Origin: Candidatus Poribacteria bacterium
Lineage (GTDB): Bacteria; Abyssobacteria; SURF-5
Assembly: GCA_016215705.1 (NCBI GenBank)
Contig: JACRIR010000024.1
Location: 1 to 48,998 of the forward strand
Length of the DNA stretch: 48,998 nucleotides
Direction: 5' to 3'
Shown here: positions 32,463 through 41,900 of the stretch, piece after piece
Numbering within the stretch: position 1 is the stretch's first letter
Layout: every line of letters begins with the position of its first letter
Made by a program: the position numbers and the translations under genes
Notes under the pieces: model-generated
Told to the model about the DNA's origin: nothing
Databases searched by the model: none
Seen by the model: the letters and a program-made list of their open reading frames with translations, nothing else

Positions 32463-33422
32463 ATGATACGAACGAAGATTTGTGAGATGCTGGGAATAGA
32501 GCATCCCGTACTGCTGGCCGGAATGGGAGGAGTGTCATTCAGCGCGCTGACGGCGGCTGTCTCGAAAGCGGGCGGGATGGGTGTCATCGGCGCAGCTTCA
32601 ATGGAACCGGACTATCTCAGGCAGGAAATCAAGACGATCAAATCGATCACCGACAAGCCGTTCGGGGTCGACCTGCTGATGCCGCTTCCGGACATGATAG
32701 AGGCGCAGATGGAAGTCATATACGACGAGAAGATTCCGGTTTTCGTATCGGGATTGGGCATCCCCAGCGAGTTTATCAAGGAAGGCCATAAACGCGGCAT
32801 GAAGATGCTGTGCATGATCGGTAAGGTGGCACACGCGCTAAGAGCGAAAGAGGCGGGCGCCGACGTGGTTGTGGCACAGGGGACCGAAGCCGGCGGGCAC
32901 ACAGGGAAAATCGGAACACTGGCGCTGGTTCCGCAAGTGGTAGACGCTACGGGCCTCCCCGTGATCGCCGCCGGCGGCATCGGCGATGGTCGCGGACTTG
33001 CGGCGGCTCTTTCGTTGGGCGCATGCGGCGTAATCATGGGAACGCGCTTCATAGCGACGCCGGAGGCGCGGGCAACCGACACCTATCGGAATGCCCTCCT
33101 GAAAGCGCGTGATGAGGATACGTTTGTGACCCGCTGCTACACCGGCAAGACGCTCCGCGCCATATCCAACGAATACATCCTCGACTGGGAGACGCGGCCT
33201 CAAGACCTCAAGAAGTTCCCGCAGCAGATTATGGTTTCGATGGAAGCGGGAGTTGTAAGTTTTGTGACGGATGGCGAAATACACGACGCCACCCGCCAGT
33301 GCATGCCTGCCGGTCAGGTCACCGGCATGATCCACGAAATAAAGCCGGCAGCCCAGATCGTAAAAGAGACCGTTGCAGAAGCCGAGCGCATCTTGAAACA
33401 GAACGCTGCGCTCGTGCGCTGA
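32463..33422 (+). CDS. Nitronate monooxygenase / FabK-like flavin oxidoreductase
   Basis: 319 residues from the ATG at 32463, supported by AAGGAGAGAAG. A TIM-barrel FMN protein of the 2-nitropropane dioxygenase/enoyl-ACP reductase II family: an N-terminal LGIEHPVLLAGMGGVSFSALTAAVSKAGGMGVIG, then VVVAQGTEAGGHTG, PVIAAGGIGDGRGLAAALSLGACGVIMGTRFIATPEA (FMN phosphate site) and a C-terminal cap helix. Members either oxidise nitronates or reduce enoyl-ACP in fatty acid synthesis; in an anaerobe the reductase role is more natural, but the sequence does not decide. It is a single gene that ends just before a strong bidirectional terminator. Confidence 0.88.
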   Translation: MIRTKICEMLGIEHPVLLAGMGGVSFSALTAAVSKAGGMGVIGAASMEPDYLRQEIKTIKSITDKPFGVDLLMPLPDMIEAQMEVIYDEKIPVFVSGLGIPSEFIKEGHKRGMKMLCMIGKVAHALRAKEAGADVVVAQGTEAGGHTGKIGTLALVPQVVDATGLPVIAAGGIGDGRGLAAALSLGACGVIMGTRFIATPEARATDTYRNALLKARDEDTFVTRCYTGKTLRAISNEYILDWETRPQDLKKFPQQIMVSMEAGVVSFVTDGEIHDATRQCMPAGQVTGMIHEIKPAAQIVKETVAEAERILKQNAALVR

Positions 33423-33446
33423 ACGCAACGCGGTCGTGGAAAGACT

Positions 33447-33483
33447 GAAAGCCTCTTCGGAAACGGATTCCCGAGAGGCTTTC
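33447..33483. terminator. Bidirectional intrinsic terminator between convergent genes
   Basis: GAAAGCCTCT pairs with AGAGGCTTTC around a 17-nt interior that itself contains partial pairing, with T-rich sequence on the right (TTATTT) and A/T-poor sequence on the left. It separates the flavin oxidoreductase gene from the 1131-residue minus-strand gene. A near copy is at 37141-37179. Confidence 0.8.
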
Positions 33484-33502
33484 TTATTTCCGCCCTTCTT
33501 TC

Positions 33503-36500
33503 TTACGGAGTTGCCTCGACGCTAAAGTTAAAGTGGTACTCATTGGCAATTATTGGATTCTCGCCGTAAATATAGGCGTTGTATGCATACATTCCGAGCG
33601 GAGCAGTCCCTGGAATGCGATGTGTCAGATGCGCCGAACGGCTCTCGGCCCCATTCAGCGCTACCTCATAAGGTCCCAGGAGCGCGCCGGTTGGAGGATG
33701 ACTGTTACCATCGGGGCGGGTGACCGTGGTCCAGTACCTGAACGTGATGGGTGAAAGTGTCTCGTTTATGACGGTTACGTCGTATCCGAGCACTCCGCCC
33801 CTGGTAATCGAGATTGCATCCGGAACGAGTAAGAGGGGGGCATCCTGATAATCATCCATGTATTCATCTGATCCGATATCGGGCAACGCCCCTACCGGCC
33901 TCGGATCGCCGTCAATGTCGTCGGCAGGGACTCCGGAAATCGAGCCTGCGTCAACACATGGCGAAGCCGGATTCAGGTGATAGTCGCCCTCCGTCCACGT
34001 CGTTCCGTTCCAATAGCCCGGCTGGACGAACAAGGGATCGATGTTGACGTTGCTTGCAGCGTCCCAATCGAGCGTGCAACCCGGGTCCACATAAATGTAC
34101 GATGTGCCACCCTTGACATCGCTGTAGCTGATCGACACAGATGAGTCATAGCCGGTGGCGCCGACTGTCATCTCAGGGCCATAACTGGACCCCCAACTAG
34201 CTGTGTTGCCCCACAGGATGCAGTTCTCGATGTTCAGCATTGAAGCAAAACAAGAGATCCCGCCACCGCCGGACGCCGTGTTCGCGGTTACAGTGCAGCT
34301 TGTAAGCGTTGTTGAAGAAGGCGCAAACGAGTAGTAGAGTCCCGCTCCGTAAGTAGCCGTGTTGCCGATTATGGCGCAGTTGGCAATGTCCGGAGACCCG
34401 GAGTAAACCATAATACCCCCGCCCGAGTATGACGAGTTTTCGCTGATGGCGCACTTGCTGATACTCGGAGCAGGAGACACGGAGGAGTAGATTCCACCTC
34501 CATAGGTCGCTGAGTTACCGGTGACGACGCAGTTGGTAATTGACGGAGCGCCAGCCTCGGTAAGTATCCCTCCACCGGCTTCAGCCGAGTTGCTGCTGAT
34601 GATGCAGTTGGCAATCGTCGGGGAAGCAGCCGCGCAGAAGATCGCACCGCCGTAGCCGGCAACGGAGCCACCAGTGATGGTGAACCCATCAACGAGCGAA
34701 TCAGAGTCCTCGCCGCTGTGGAAATAGAACCCTCGCCCATTGCCCTGGCAATCGATTATGGTATTCGCGGGCCCGTTAGCGGAGCGGAGAGTTATCGCCT
34801 TGCCGCCGAAATCGAGGTCACGGTTATCGACACCTGTATAAGTGCCGTCGCGAACGATTATCGTATCGCCATTGATCGCGTCGTCTATGCCGAGTTGAAT
34901 GGAGCAGAACGGGTCGCCAACCGTTCCTGTGCCGGGACAGGTATTGGCGGCATCCACATGAAGCTCGCGGATTTCGGGTTCAACCCCTTGGCTGTACGCC
35001 GCAGTGTCAGATTCCCCTTCTGCGCACGTCACCGTAACGGTAATGTCATAGTGCTGAACAGCGCTAGTCAGATTCGCGGGCGCAGTCCAGGCAGGAGTCT
35101 GGGCAGTCGAATTATCGAAGGAGCCACCAGCAGCGCTCCACAGATAACTCAGCGCATGGCCGCACGCGTCGTTTGCCGTTACGCTCAAGTTCACGTCGCC
35201 CGCTGATTCAACGGGATTAGGCGCCCCCGAAGGAGCGGGGGTTATCGTGACAGCGTCAACAACTCCGGGCGACACATCCTGCTGGTACGAATCGCTCGCA
35301 TATTGCCCCTCGGAGCAGGTGACCGTCACGCTAATCGTATACGAAGAGGTTGTCGCGCAGGTCGGATTCACCGGCGCATGCCATACGGGGTTCTGAGCAG
35401 TTGGGTCGCTGAACGTGCCGCCGGTAGCGCTCCACAGATAGCTGAGCGCATGGCCGCAGGTATCCTCCACCGTTACACCCACGTTCACATCGCCGCCTGA
35501 GACTGCGGGATTAGGCGCCCCTGACGGGTCGGTGGTTATCGTTACGGTGTCTGCGATCGACCCGAAAACCGCCTGCTGGCACGAATCGCTCGCAGACAAT
35601 CCCTCGTAGCATGACACCGTCACGCTGATAGTATATAGGGCCGTTGCGCAGGAGGCATTTGTGATCGCATGCCACACGGGGTTTCGAATGGTCGGATTAG
35701 TGAAAGAACCTCCTGTCGCGCTCCATAGATAACTGAGCGCATGGCCGCAAGTATCTTCCGCCGTCAAACTCAGGTTCACATCACCACCCGACGCCACGGG
35801 GTTGGGCGCTCCTGAAGGAGCAGAGGTTATGGATACGGTGTCAGCAATCCCCGGCAGCACATCCTGCTGATACGAACCGGTTGCATATTGCCCCTCGGAG
35901 CAGGTGACCGTCACGCCAATGGAATAAGATGCCGCAGCGCAGGTCGCATTAGTCGGCGCATGCCATACAGGGTTCTGAAGTGTTGGATCGCTGAAAGTTC
36001 CGCCCGTCGCATTCCACAGATAACTGAGCCCATGACCGCAAGTATCTTCCGCTGCCAAGCTCAAACTCACATCGCCACCGGATGCGACAGGGTCAGGCGC
36101 TCCTGAAGGACCGGAGTTTATGCTTACGGTGTCGGTAATCCCCGGCAGTACGTCTTGCTGATATGAACCGGTTGCATATTGACCCTCGGAGCAGGAGACC
36201 GTCACGCCAATGGAATAGGAGGCCGTAGCGCAGGTCGCATTAGTCGGCGCATGCCATATGGGGTTTTGAAGTGTTGGATCATTGAAAGTTCCGCCTGTCG
36301 CGCTCCACAAGTAACTCAATCCCTGACAGCAGGTTTCATCGATCGTCGCACTCAAGCTTACGTCGCCGCCTGCGGCCACAGGGTTGGGCGCTCCCGAGGG
36401 TCCGGAGGTTATCGCGATTTCCGGGATGACTGTGAAGGTCCCGTTGGCGGTAATGGACGGTATGACGTTTGCCGTTTCGTCGTACAAGGTAACACTTTCA

Positions 36501-36898
36501 AGGGCCAGGGGAGACGTGCATGCGCCTGGCGGGTCGTCCACCGACGCAAGCACCTCCACGAACACACCGCCACCGCTTGTGATCGGCGTTGCACGCGCTA
36601 TGGAAACAGCTACACGTCCTCCATTCGGGTTAACGGCCATAGAAAATCCGGTTGTGAGCGGCGTCAACTGAGCATTGGGTGGCCGCGGGGTAAGAACGGC
36701 AGAGTCAAACGTCAGAGCTATATCAGCTCCGGCCACTCCTGTTGCGTCATCTATGTTAATCGGGATGACGACATTAGCTCCAGCAGTGGCTGATAAATCC
36801 GGCACACTGACAGAGCGTTGCGCGAGCGCACTTGCCGGCGCCATGAAAAGCAAAGCCAGGCCGAGAAATATAGTTGGGATCGCTCGTAGCGTCTTCAT
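33503..36898 (-). CDS. Secreted modular protein: cohesin-like, five Ig/PKD-like repeats, beta-helix
   Basis: 1131 residues, AAAAGGAG before the ATG at 36898. Signal peptide ends near residue 26 (ALA-QRSV). Residues about 27-160 form a cohesin-like domain (VSVPDLSATAGANVVIPINIDDATGVAGADIALTFD, ending in a TLYDETANVIPSITANGTFTV strand). Five Ig/PKD-like repeats of about 95 residues follow, each with SGPSGAPNPVASGGDV, a CGHALSYLWSATGG core and a C-rich SYQQDV end. From about 645 a right-handed beta-helix starts (CSIQLGIDDAINGDTIIVRDGTY; repeats like ITNCVVTGNSATYGGGIYSS), ending with SPCVDAGSISGVPADDIDGDPRPVG and DIGSDEY. A final roughly 95-residue beta-sandwich closes it. There is no LPxTG, PEP-CTERM or dockerin. 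Its last ~490 residues are nearly identical to those of the 38968 protein. Function: surface adhesion or scaffolding, inferred. Confidence 0.85.
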   Translation of the reverse strand: MKTLRAIPTIFLGLALLFMAPASALAQRSVSVPDLSATAGANVVIPINIDDATGVAGADIALTFDSAVLTPRPPNAQLTPLTTGFSMAVNPNGGRVAVSIARATPITSGGGVFVEVLASVDDPPGACTSPLALESVTLYDETANVIPSITANGTFTVIPEIAITSGPSGAPNPVAAGGDVSLSATIDETCCQGLSYLWSATGGTFNDPTLQNPIWHAPTNATCATASYSIGVTVSCSEGQYATGSYQQDVLPGITDTVSINSGPSGAPDPVASGGDVSLSLAAEDTCGHGLSYLWNATGGTFSDPTLQNPVWHAPTNATCAAASYSIGVTVTCSEGQYATGSYQQDVLPGIADTVSITSAPSGAPNPVASGGDVNLSLTAEDTCGHALSYLWSATGGSFTNPTIRNPVWHAITNASCATALYTISVTVSCYEGLSASDSCQQAVFGSIADTVTITTDPSGAPNPAVSGGDVNVGVTVEDTCGHALSYLWSATGGTFSDPTAQNPVWHAPVNPTCATTSSYTISVTVTCSEGQYASDSYQQDVSPGVVDAVTITPAPSGAPNPVESAGDVNLSVTANDACGHALSYLWSAAGGSFDNSTAQTPAWTAPANLTSAVQHYDITVTVTCAEGESDTAAYSQGVEPEIRELHVDAANTCPGTGTVGDPFCSIQLGIDDAINGDTIIVRDGTYTGVDNRDLDFGGKAITLRSANGPANTIIDCQGNGRGFYFHSGEDSDSLVDGFTITGGSVAGYGGAIFCAAASPTIANCIISSNSAEAGGGILTEAGAPSITNCVVTGNSATYGGGIYSSVSPAPSISKCAISENSSYSGGGIMVYSGSPDIANCAIIGNTATYGAGLYYSFAPSSTTLTSCTVTANTASGGGGISCFASMLNIENCILWGNTASWGSSYGPEMTVGATGYDSSVSISYSDVKGGTSYIYVDPGCTLDWDAASNVNIDPLFVQPGYWNGTTWTEGDYHLNPASPCVDAGSISGVPADDIDGDPRPVGALPDIGSDEYMDDYQDAPLLLVPDAISITRGGVLGYDVTVINETLSPITFRYWTTVTRPDGNSHPPTGALLGPYEVALNGAESRSAHLTHRIPGTAPLGMYAYNAYIYGENPIIANEYHFNFSVEATP

Positions 36899-37058
36899 AA
36901 TGACCGGCTCCTTTTTGGCTCAAGTCACGAAACCCATATTTCCGAGTCCGCCAACGCGATGATCCTCAGTTAACGTTCCGCGGATACGTATCCATTACAT
37001 CAGCAACCCGGGACGCAGCACATGCCATAGGGATGATAATCCCGCCGGGTGTGAGAGT

Positions 37059-37088
37059 ATTGTAAGCTAGAGAGAAACCCGATGTCAA
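37059..37088 (-). promoter_or_regulatory. Promoter of the 1131-residue surface protein
   Basis: Read on the minus strand, TTGACA (37083-37088), an 18-bp spacer, then TACAAT (37059-37064). The leader to the ATG at 36898 is about 155 nt and includes a GGATACGTATCC palindrome (36981-36992) and a CCCGGCGGGATTATCATCCC stretch; no known riboswitch fold was recognised. Confidence 0.65.
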
Positions 37089-37140
37089 CTAAGTTGTGCG
37101 AATCAACGGCCTGTGCGCTGAATCAAGCCGTGAACAAATT

Positions 37141-37179
37141 GAAAGCCTCTTCGGAGAAGACTATTTCCGAGAGGCTTTT
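37141..37179. terminator. Terminator hairpin downstream of the GH17-like gene
   Basis: AAAGCCTCTTCGGA pairs with TCCGAGAGGCTTT with one bulge and runs into TTTTG. It is a near copy of the terminator at 33447-33483, and together they bracket the 1131-residue gene with its promoter. Confidence 0.7.
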
Positions 37180-37271
37180 GCAATCAAAGACAGCGGAGGC
37201 GATCTCTCCGTCCGTTCGGCTGACTCTTAGTACATACCTTTCTAAATACGGTCGCGTTTACCCAAGCTTAC

Positions 37272-37300
37272 GTAGGGGTGACCAGCGGGGCCGCCCCTAC
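37272..37300. repeat. GTAGGGG...CCCCTAC inverted repeat
   Basis: A 29-bp imperfect palindrome of the same AGGGGCGA family as the three copies at 8731-8892. It lies 48 bp downstream of the stop codon of the GH17-like gene. Nothing else is recognisable in 37180-37347. Confidence 0.6.
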
Positions 37301-37347
37301 ATCCGTGCTTTGCTGAGAAACGTGATAGAACTCGCGAAACGCGCCAC

Positions 37348-38850
37348 TTAGCGGATGACCCTTATTGTAGTGACATATGTGCCCGGCAGAGGCAGGTCAT
37401 GCAAGGTTGCGGGATAGTCCGGCTCAACCAGGAATATTGCATACTCTGTCGCCGTCTGATCTATGCCGCCTGTTGTGACATCTGCCACCCAACCGCCGTC
37501 ACTTCCGATTGTCGTAAGGGGCCAAGCCGCATAAGGCTTGACCCACCACGTGCTTCCCACTTTGATGTAAACCACTATTCTGTAATCTGAAGGGATCACG
37601 TTGACAACCTTACCATAAAGGTTGTCGAAGGTATTGATTTCCGGAACATCCCTGAGTATGATCCTTGGCTGACCGAAGTTGTCGATTACCTGTTTCGGCG
37701 TTCGGTCATTCCTGAATAATCCCCAATGCGGCTCAACAGGATTCCAGTCCTTCCAGTTCTGGTCAAACGCCTCAAAGTACGAGAATCGAGCGGTTGTCTG
37801 CGAGAGGCACAGATAATAATCGGCTTGATTAGCTTCACTGCAATTATCACAGCCGGCGGTCGGCAGGCCGACTTCCTTGAAGAATACGTATTTATCGCCG
37901 ACACCGTATGATGCGCGGGCCGCCCAAAGTTGCCGGTAAGCGTTATCGGTCCAGGCACAGGCCTCTGCAGGGTCGGTAATACCTTCCCAGTAAGCGTGGG
38001 TATTGGGGAAAAGCCAGTCGCCCAAGGTCATCAATTGTTCAGCCGTTGCGCGGGCACAGCCGTTGTAATATGTAGGCAAAGGCTCCGAGGTTGTAACCGG
38101 TTTGCCTGTGTCTATTCTCAAACTGTTTATGGCTTCGACCAACTCGGGATAAGTGTAGTCCAACCCCCAGTTGTAGGGGAGCGTCAAACCTTCATTGCCG
38201 ACACAATATCCGTCAACGCAGTCCTTGGCCGCACGCGCGTTTGCCATTTCCTCAGCGCTTCTTGGATTCCATACGCCCATGATAACGCCTTCAAAGCCAA
38301 GCTGTTTGGCAATGCTCGGCACCTGCCCCAAGACATTGTCGGCGCCAAAAGTTATCACTCCTCTGAATCCGGTGTCATAGAGCAGTTTCAGATCCTGACA
38401 GATGCTGCTTTCTGATGGGTAGAGTCCAATATCAGGGTCCCAATTGCCGCTGGGAGCATAGGTTACCCAAAGCAAAGAATAGAACTTCTCATCCGGCAGA
38501 CTTCCGCATGGAAAAGCAGAAATCAATTCCGCTGTCCTTCTCATGATGAGAACTGCGTCGGCTGAGTTGTTCACGTTGTCGCAGCTTGCGTCACCATGAA
38601 AGCGTTCACAGTCGTCGGCCGGGTGAGGCGGATCGCCAATGGGCAATTCGGCGGCGATTCTCAGGGCGAGGACGGCGTCGCCTGAGTTTATGTTCTCATC
38701 GCCACTGATGTCGCCTTTTGCACATTGGCAGGAAGTCCCTCCGCACGCATAGGCTTCTGCTTTGGTTCCCGCATCTAATGGAGAGAAGAAGAATGCAAGA
38801 ATGGTCAAGACGAATATGAGAGATCGAAATGTCTTCTTAGGGGCTTTCAT
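37348..38850 (-). CDS. Secreted GH17-like glycosidase with N-terminal dockerin
   Basis: 500 residues, AGAGGAGAC before the ATG. A signal peptide (about 1-33) is followed by a dockerin type I-like pair of calcium loops (GDISGDENINSGDAVLALRIAAEL at about 46, and GDASCDNVNNSADAVLIMRRTAEL at about 86). From about 122 there is a TIM-barrel resembling glycoside hydrolase family 17 (beta-1,3-glucanases): FYSLLWVTYAPSG, a CVGNEG motif with Glu220 as likely acid/base, HAYWEGI, and KEVGLPTAG with Glu326 as likely nucleophile. Those two positions match the GNE and (S/E)xGWP motifs of GH17. The last ~90 residues form a beta-rich tail (GKVVNVIPSDYRIVVYIKVGSTWWVKPYAAWPLTTIGSDGGW). The dockerin suggests docking onto a cohesin-bearing protein; five such domains are encoded next door. 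Confidence 0.75.
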   Translation of the reverse strand: MKAPKKTFRSLIFVLTILAFFFSPLDAGTKAEAYACGGTSCQCAKGDISGDENINSGDAVLALRIAAELPIGDPPHPADDCERFHGDASCDNVNNSADAVLIMRRTAELISAFPCGSLPDEKFYSLLWVTYAPSGNWDPDIGLYPSESSICQDLKLLYDTGFRGVITFGADNVLGQVPSIAKQLGFEGVIMGVWNPRSAEEMANARAAKDCVDGYCVGNEGLTLPYNWGLDYTYPELVEAINSLRIDTGKPVTTSEPLPTYYNGCARATAEQLMTLGDWLFPNTHAYWEGITDPAEACAWTDNAYRQLWAARASYGVGDKYVFFKEVGLPTAGCDNCSEANQADYYLCLSQTTARFSYFEAFDQNWKDWNPVEPHWGLFRNDRTPKQVIDNFGQPRIILRDVPEINTFDNLYGKVVNVIPSDYRIVVYIKVGSTWWVKPYAAWPLTTIGSDGGWVADVTTGGIDQTATEYAIFLVEPDYPATLHDLPLPGTYVTTIRVIR

Positions 38851-38967
38851 AGCTAGTCTCCTCTTCTGATCTGCCTGCCACGGGGGGCGTGCCTAACGTT
38901 TTGCTTCGCGCGCCCCCTTTCGCCTTTGCCCTTTCGCTTGGGCCTGCGGCCCTTTTCGCCTCCTGAT

Positions 38968-41900
38968 CTAGGGCGCCTCGACGTCAAAGTTGAAGTGGTA
39001 CTCATTGGCAATTATTGGATTTTCGCCGTAAATGTAAGCATTGTACGTGTACGTTCCGAGCGGAGCAGTCCCTGGAATACGATGTGTCAGATGCGCCGAG
39101 CGACTCTCGGACCCATTCAGCGTTACTTCATAAGGTCCCAAGAGCGCCCCAGATGGAGGATGAATATTCCCATCGGGTCGGGTGACCGTAGTCCAGTACC
39201 TGAACGTGATGGGTGAAAGTGTCTCGTTTATGACGGTTACGTCGTATCCGAGCACTCCGCCCCTGGTAATCGAGATTGCATCTGGAACGAGTAAGAGGGG
39301 TACATCCTGATAATCATCCATGTATTCATCTGATCCGATATCGGACGCGCCTACCGGCCTCAGATCGCCGTCAATGTCGTCGGCGGGGACTCCGGAAATC
39401 GAGCCTGCGTCAACGCATGGCGAAGCCGGATTCAGGTGATAGTCGCCCTCCGTCCACGTCGTTCCGTTCCAATAGCCCGGCTGGACGAACAAAGGATCGA
39501 TGTTGACGTTGCTTGCAGCGTCCCAATCGAGCGTGCAACCCGGGTCCACATAAATGTACGATGTGCCACCCTTGACATCGCTGTAGCTGATCGAAACGGA
39601 TGATTCATAGCCGGTGGCGCCGACTGTCATCTCAGGGCCATAACTGGACCCCCAACCGGCTGTGTTGCCCCATAGGATGCAGTTCTCGATGTTCAGCGTT
39701 GAGGCAAAACAAGAGATCCCGCCACCGCCGGACGCCGTGTTCGCGGTTACAGTGCAGCTTGTAAGCGTTGTTGAAGAAGGCGCGAACGAGTAATAGAGCC
39801 CCGCTCCGTAAGTCGCCGAGTTCCCGGTTATGGCACAGTTGCCTATATCGGGAGAGCTGGAGTAAACCATAATACCCCCGCCCGCATATGCCGAGTTTGC
39901 GCTGATGGTGCACTTGCTGATACTCGGAGCAGGTGCCACGGATGAGTAAATTCCGCCTCCATAGGTCGCTGAGTTACCGGTGACGACGCAGTTGGTAATT
40001 GACGGCGCGCCACCCTCGGTAAGTATCCCTCCACCGGCTTCAGCCGAGTTGTTGTTGATGATGCAGTTGGTAATCGTAGGAGAAGCCCCTGCGCAGAAGA
40101 TCGCGCCGCCGTAGCCGCCGGCGACAAAGCCGTTCGCAATGGTGAACCCATCAACGAGCGAATCAGAATCCTCGCCGCTGTGGAAATACAGCCCTCGCCC
40201 GTTGCCCTGGCAATCGATTATGGTGTTTGCGGGCCCGTTAGCGGAGCGGAGAGTTATCGCCTTGCCGCCAAAATCAATGTCCTGGTTGCCGAGACCCGAG
40301 TAAACGCCGTCATGGACAATAATCGTACAACCGTCCTCCGCGTCATCAATGGCCGGCTGAATTGAACAGAACGGGTCGTTGACCGTTCCGATTCCCGGAC
40401 ACGTGTTGGCGGCATCTACATGAAGCTCGGTGGGACCTCCCGGCTCAATACCTTGGCTGTATGTGCCGGTGTCAGACTCAGCGGGATTCTCTGAGCACGT
40501 GACTGTCACAGTGATGTCACAGTACTGAATCGCATCTGTAGAATTCACAGGCGCTGTCCATACTGGGTTCGGTGAGGTCGGATTATCAAACGAGCCGCAG
40601 GTCGGGCTCCACTGATAATTCAGCGCATGGCCACAAGCATCGTTCGCGGTCACGCTCAGATTCACGTCGCCTCCCGAGGCCACAGGATCGGGATTCCCTG
40701 ACGGACCGGAAGTGATTGTGACGGTGTCAGTCACCGCTCCGGACACCGTTTGATCAAACGAATCAAAGTCAAAGACGTTTGGGTTCTCGTAGCATCTAAT
40801 AGTCACACTGATCGCACGCAAAGTGGCTGCACATGTCGGGTTTGCGGGCGCCGTCCACACAGGATTCTGGGCGGTCGGATCATTGAAAGAGCCGTCCGGC
40901 GCGCTCCAAAGGTACGCAAGCGCATGCTGACACGAATCCTCGCCAGTAACACTGCAATTGACGGTTCCGCCCGAGGCCACAGGATTGGGATTTCCTGACG
41001 GACCGGAGGTGATTGTTACGGTGTCGGTCACCGCTGCGGACACAGTTTGGTCGAAGAAATCGAAGTCAGAGACGGTTGGGTTCTCGTAGCATCTAGCGGT
41101 CACGCTGATCGTGTGCAAAGCGGCCGCACAGGTCGCGTTCACGGGGGAAGTCCACACAGGATACTGGGCCGTCGGATTATCGAAAGAGCCTCCGGTGGCG
41201 CTCCAAAGGTACGTGAGGGTGTGGTCACATGAGTCCGCGGCCGTAACACTGCAATTTACTATTCCTTCGGACGCCACTGGATTGGGCGCGCCTGAGGGTC
41301 CGGAAGTTATCGTTACTGTTTCCGGTCCCACACAGAATCTTCCGTCATCAAACTCAACGGGAAGCGCCTCAGATTCGGTTTCGAAGAGTCCTTCGGTCAG
41401 GTCCAAGGCGCTGCAATCCCCTGGTTGGCCGATAACGTGGAAGGTGATGTTAAGCAAGTCGCCTTCATCCTCCGAGAGCGCGGTTGTGCTATAGAGTGTG
41501 ACACGAACCTCTCCCAAGGTCTCGAGATTCGGCGTCACCGTAAAGTCCGTGGTATATACAGTTTTTGTCACAGAAAGCGCATATATTTTGGTGGCGTCGT
41601 ATAAGATGGTGAGGTTGGTGACGGCAATCACACCCGTGGCGCCGGTAACATGAACCGGCACGGCGATATCCTCGCTAGTGGGACCGGCAGGACAATCGTC
41701 GGGCAAGCTGACGACCACGGTCTGCACACCTGCTTGCACGACCGGGGCCGATTGTTCCAGAGGCGTGCCCGGATTCGAGCCGGGACATGCAGGCGGCTGC
41801 CAACTGCCGTTCACGTCTCCCATCACCATCGCAACATAATCCTCGTTCTCATGATCGGCAATGAGAGGAGTGTATGACCGATTGGCCGGCGTGAACTTCC

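Noticed and set aside
36960-37060. Class I c-di-GMP riboswitch
   Set aside because: GGGACGCAG and CCGGGTTGC-like phrases occur, but on opposite strands relative to one another, and the GCAAACC element is missing in the transcribed strand.
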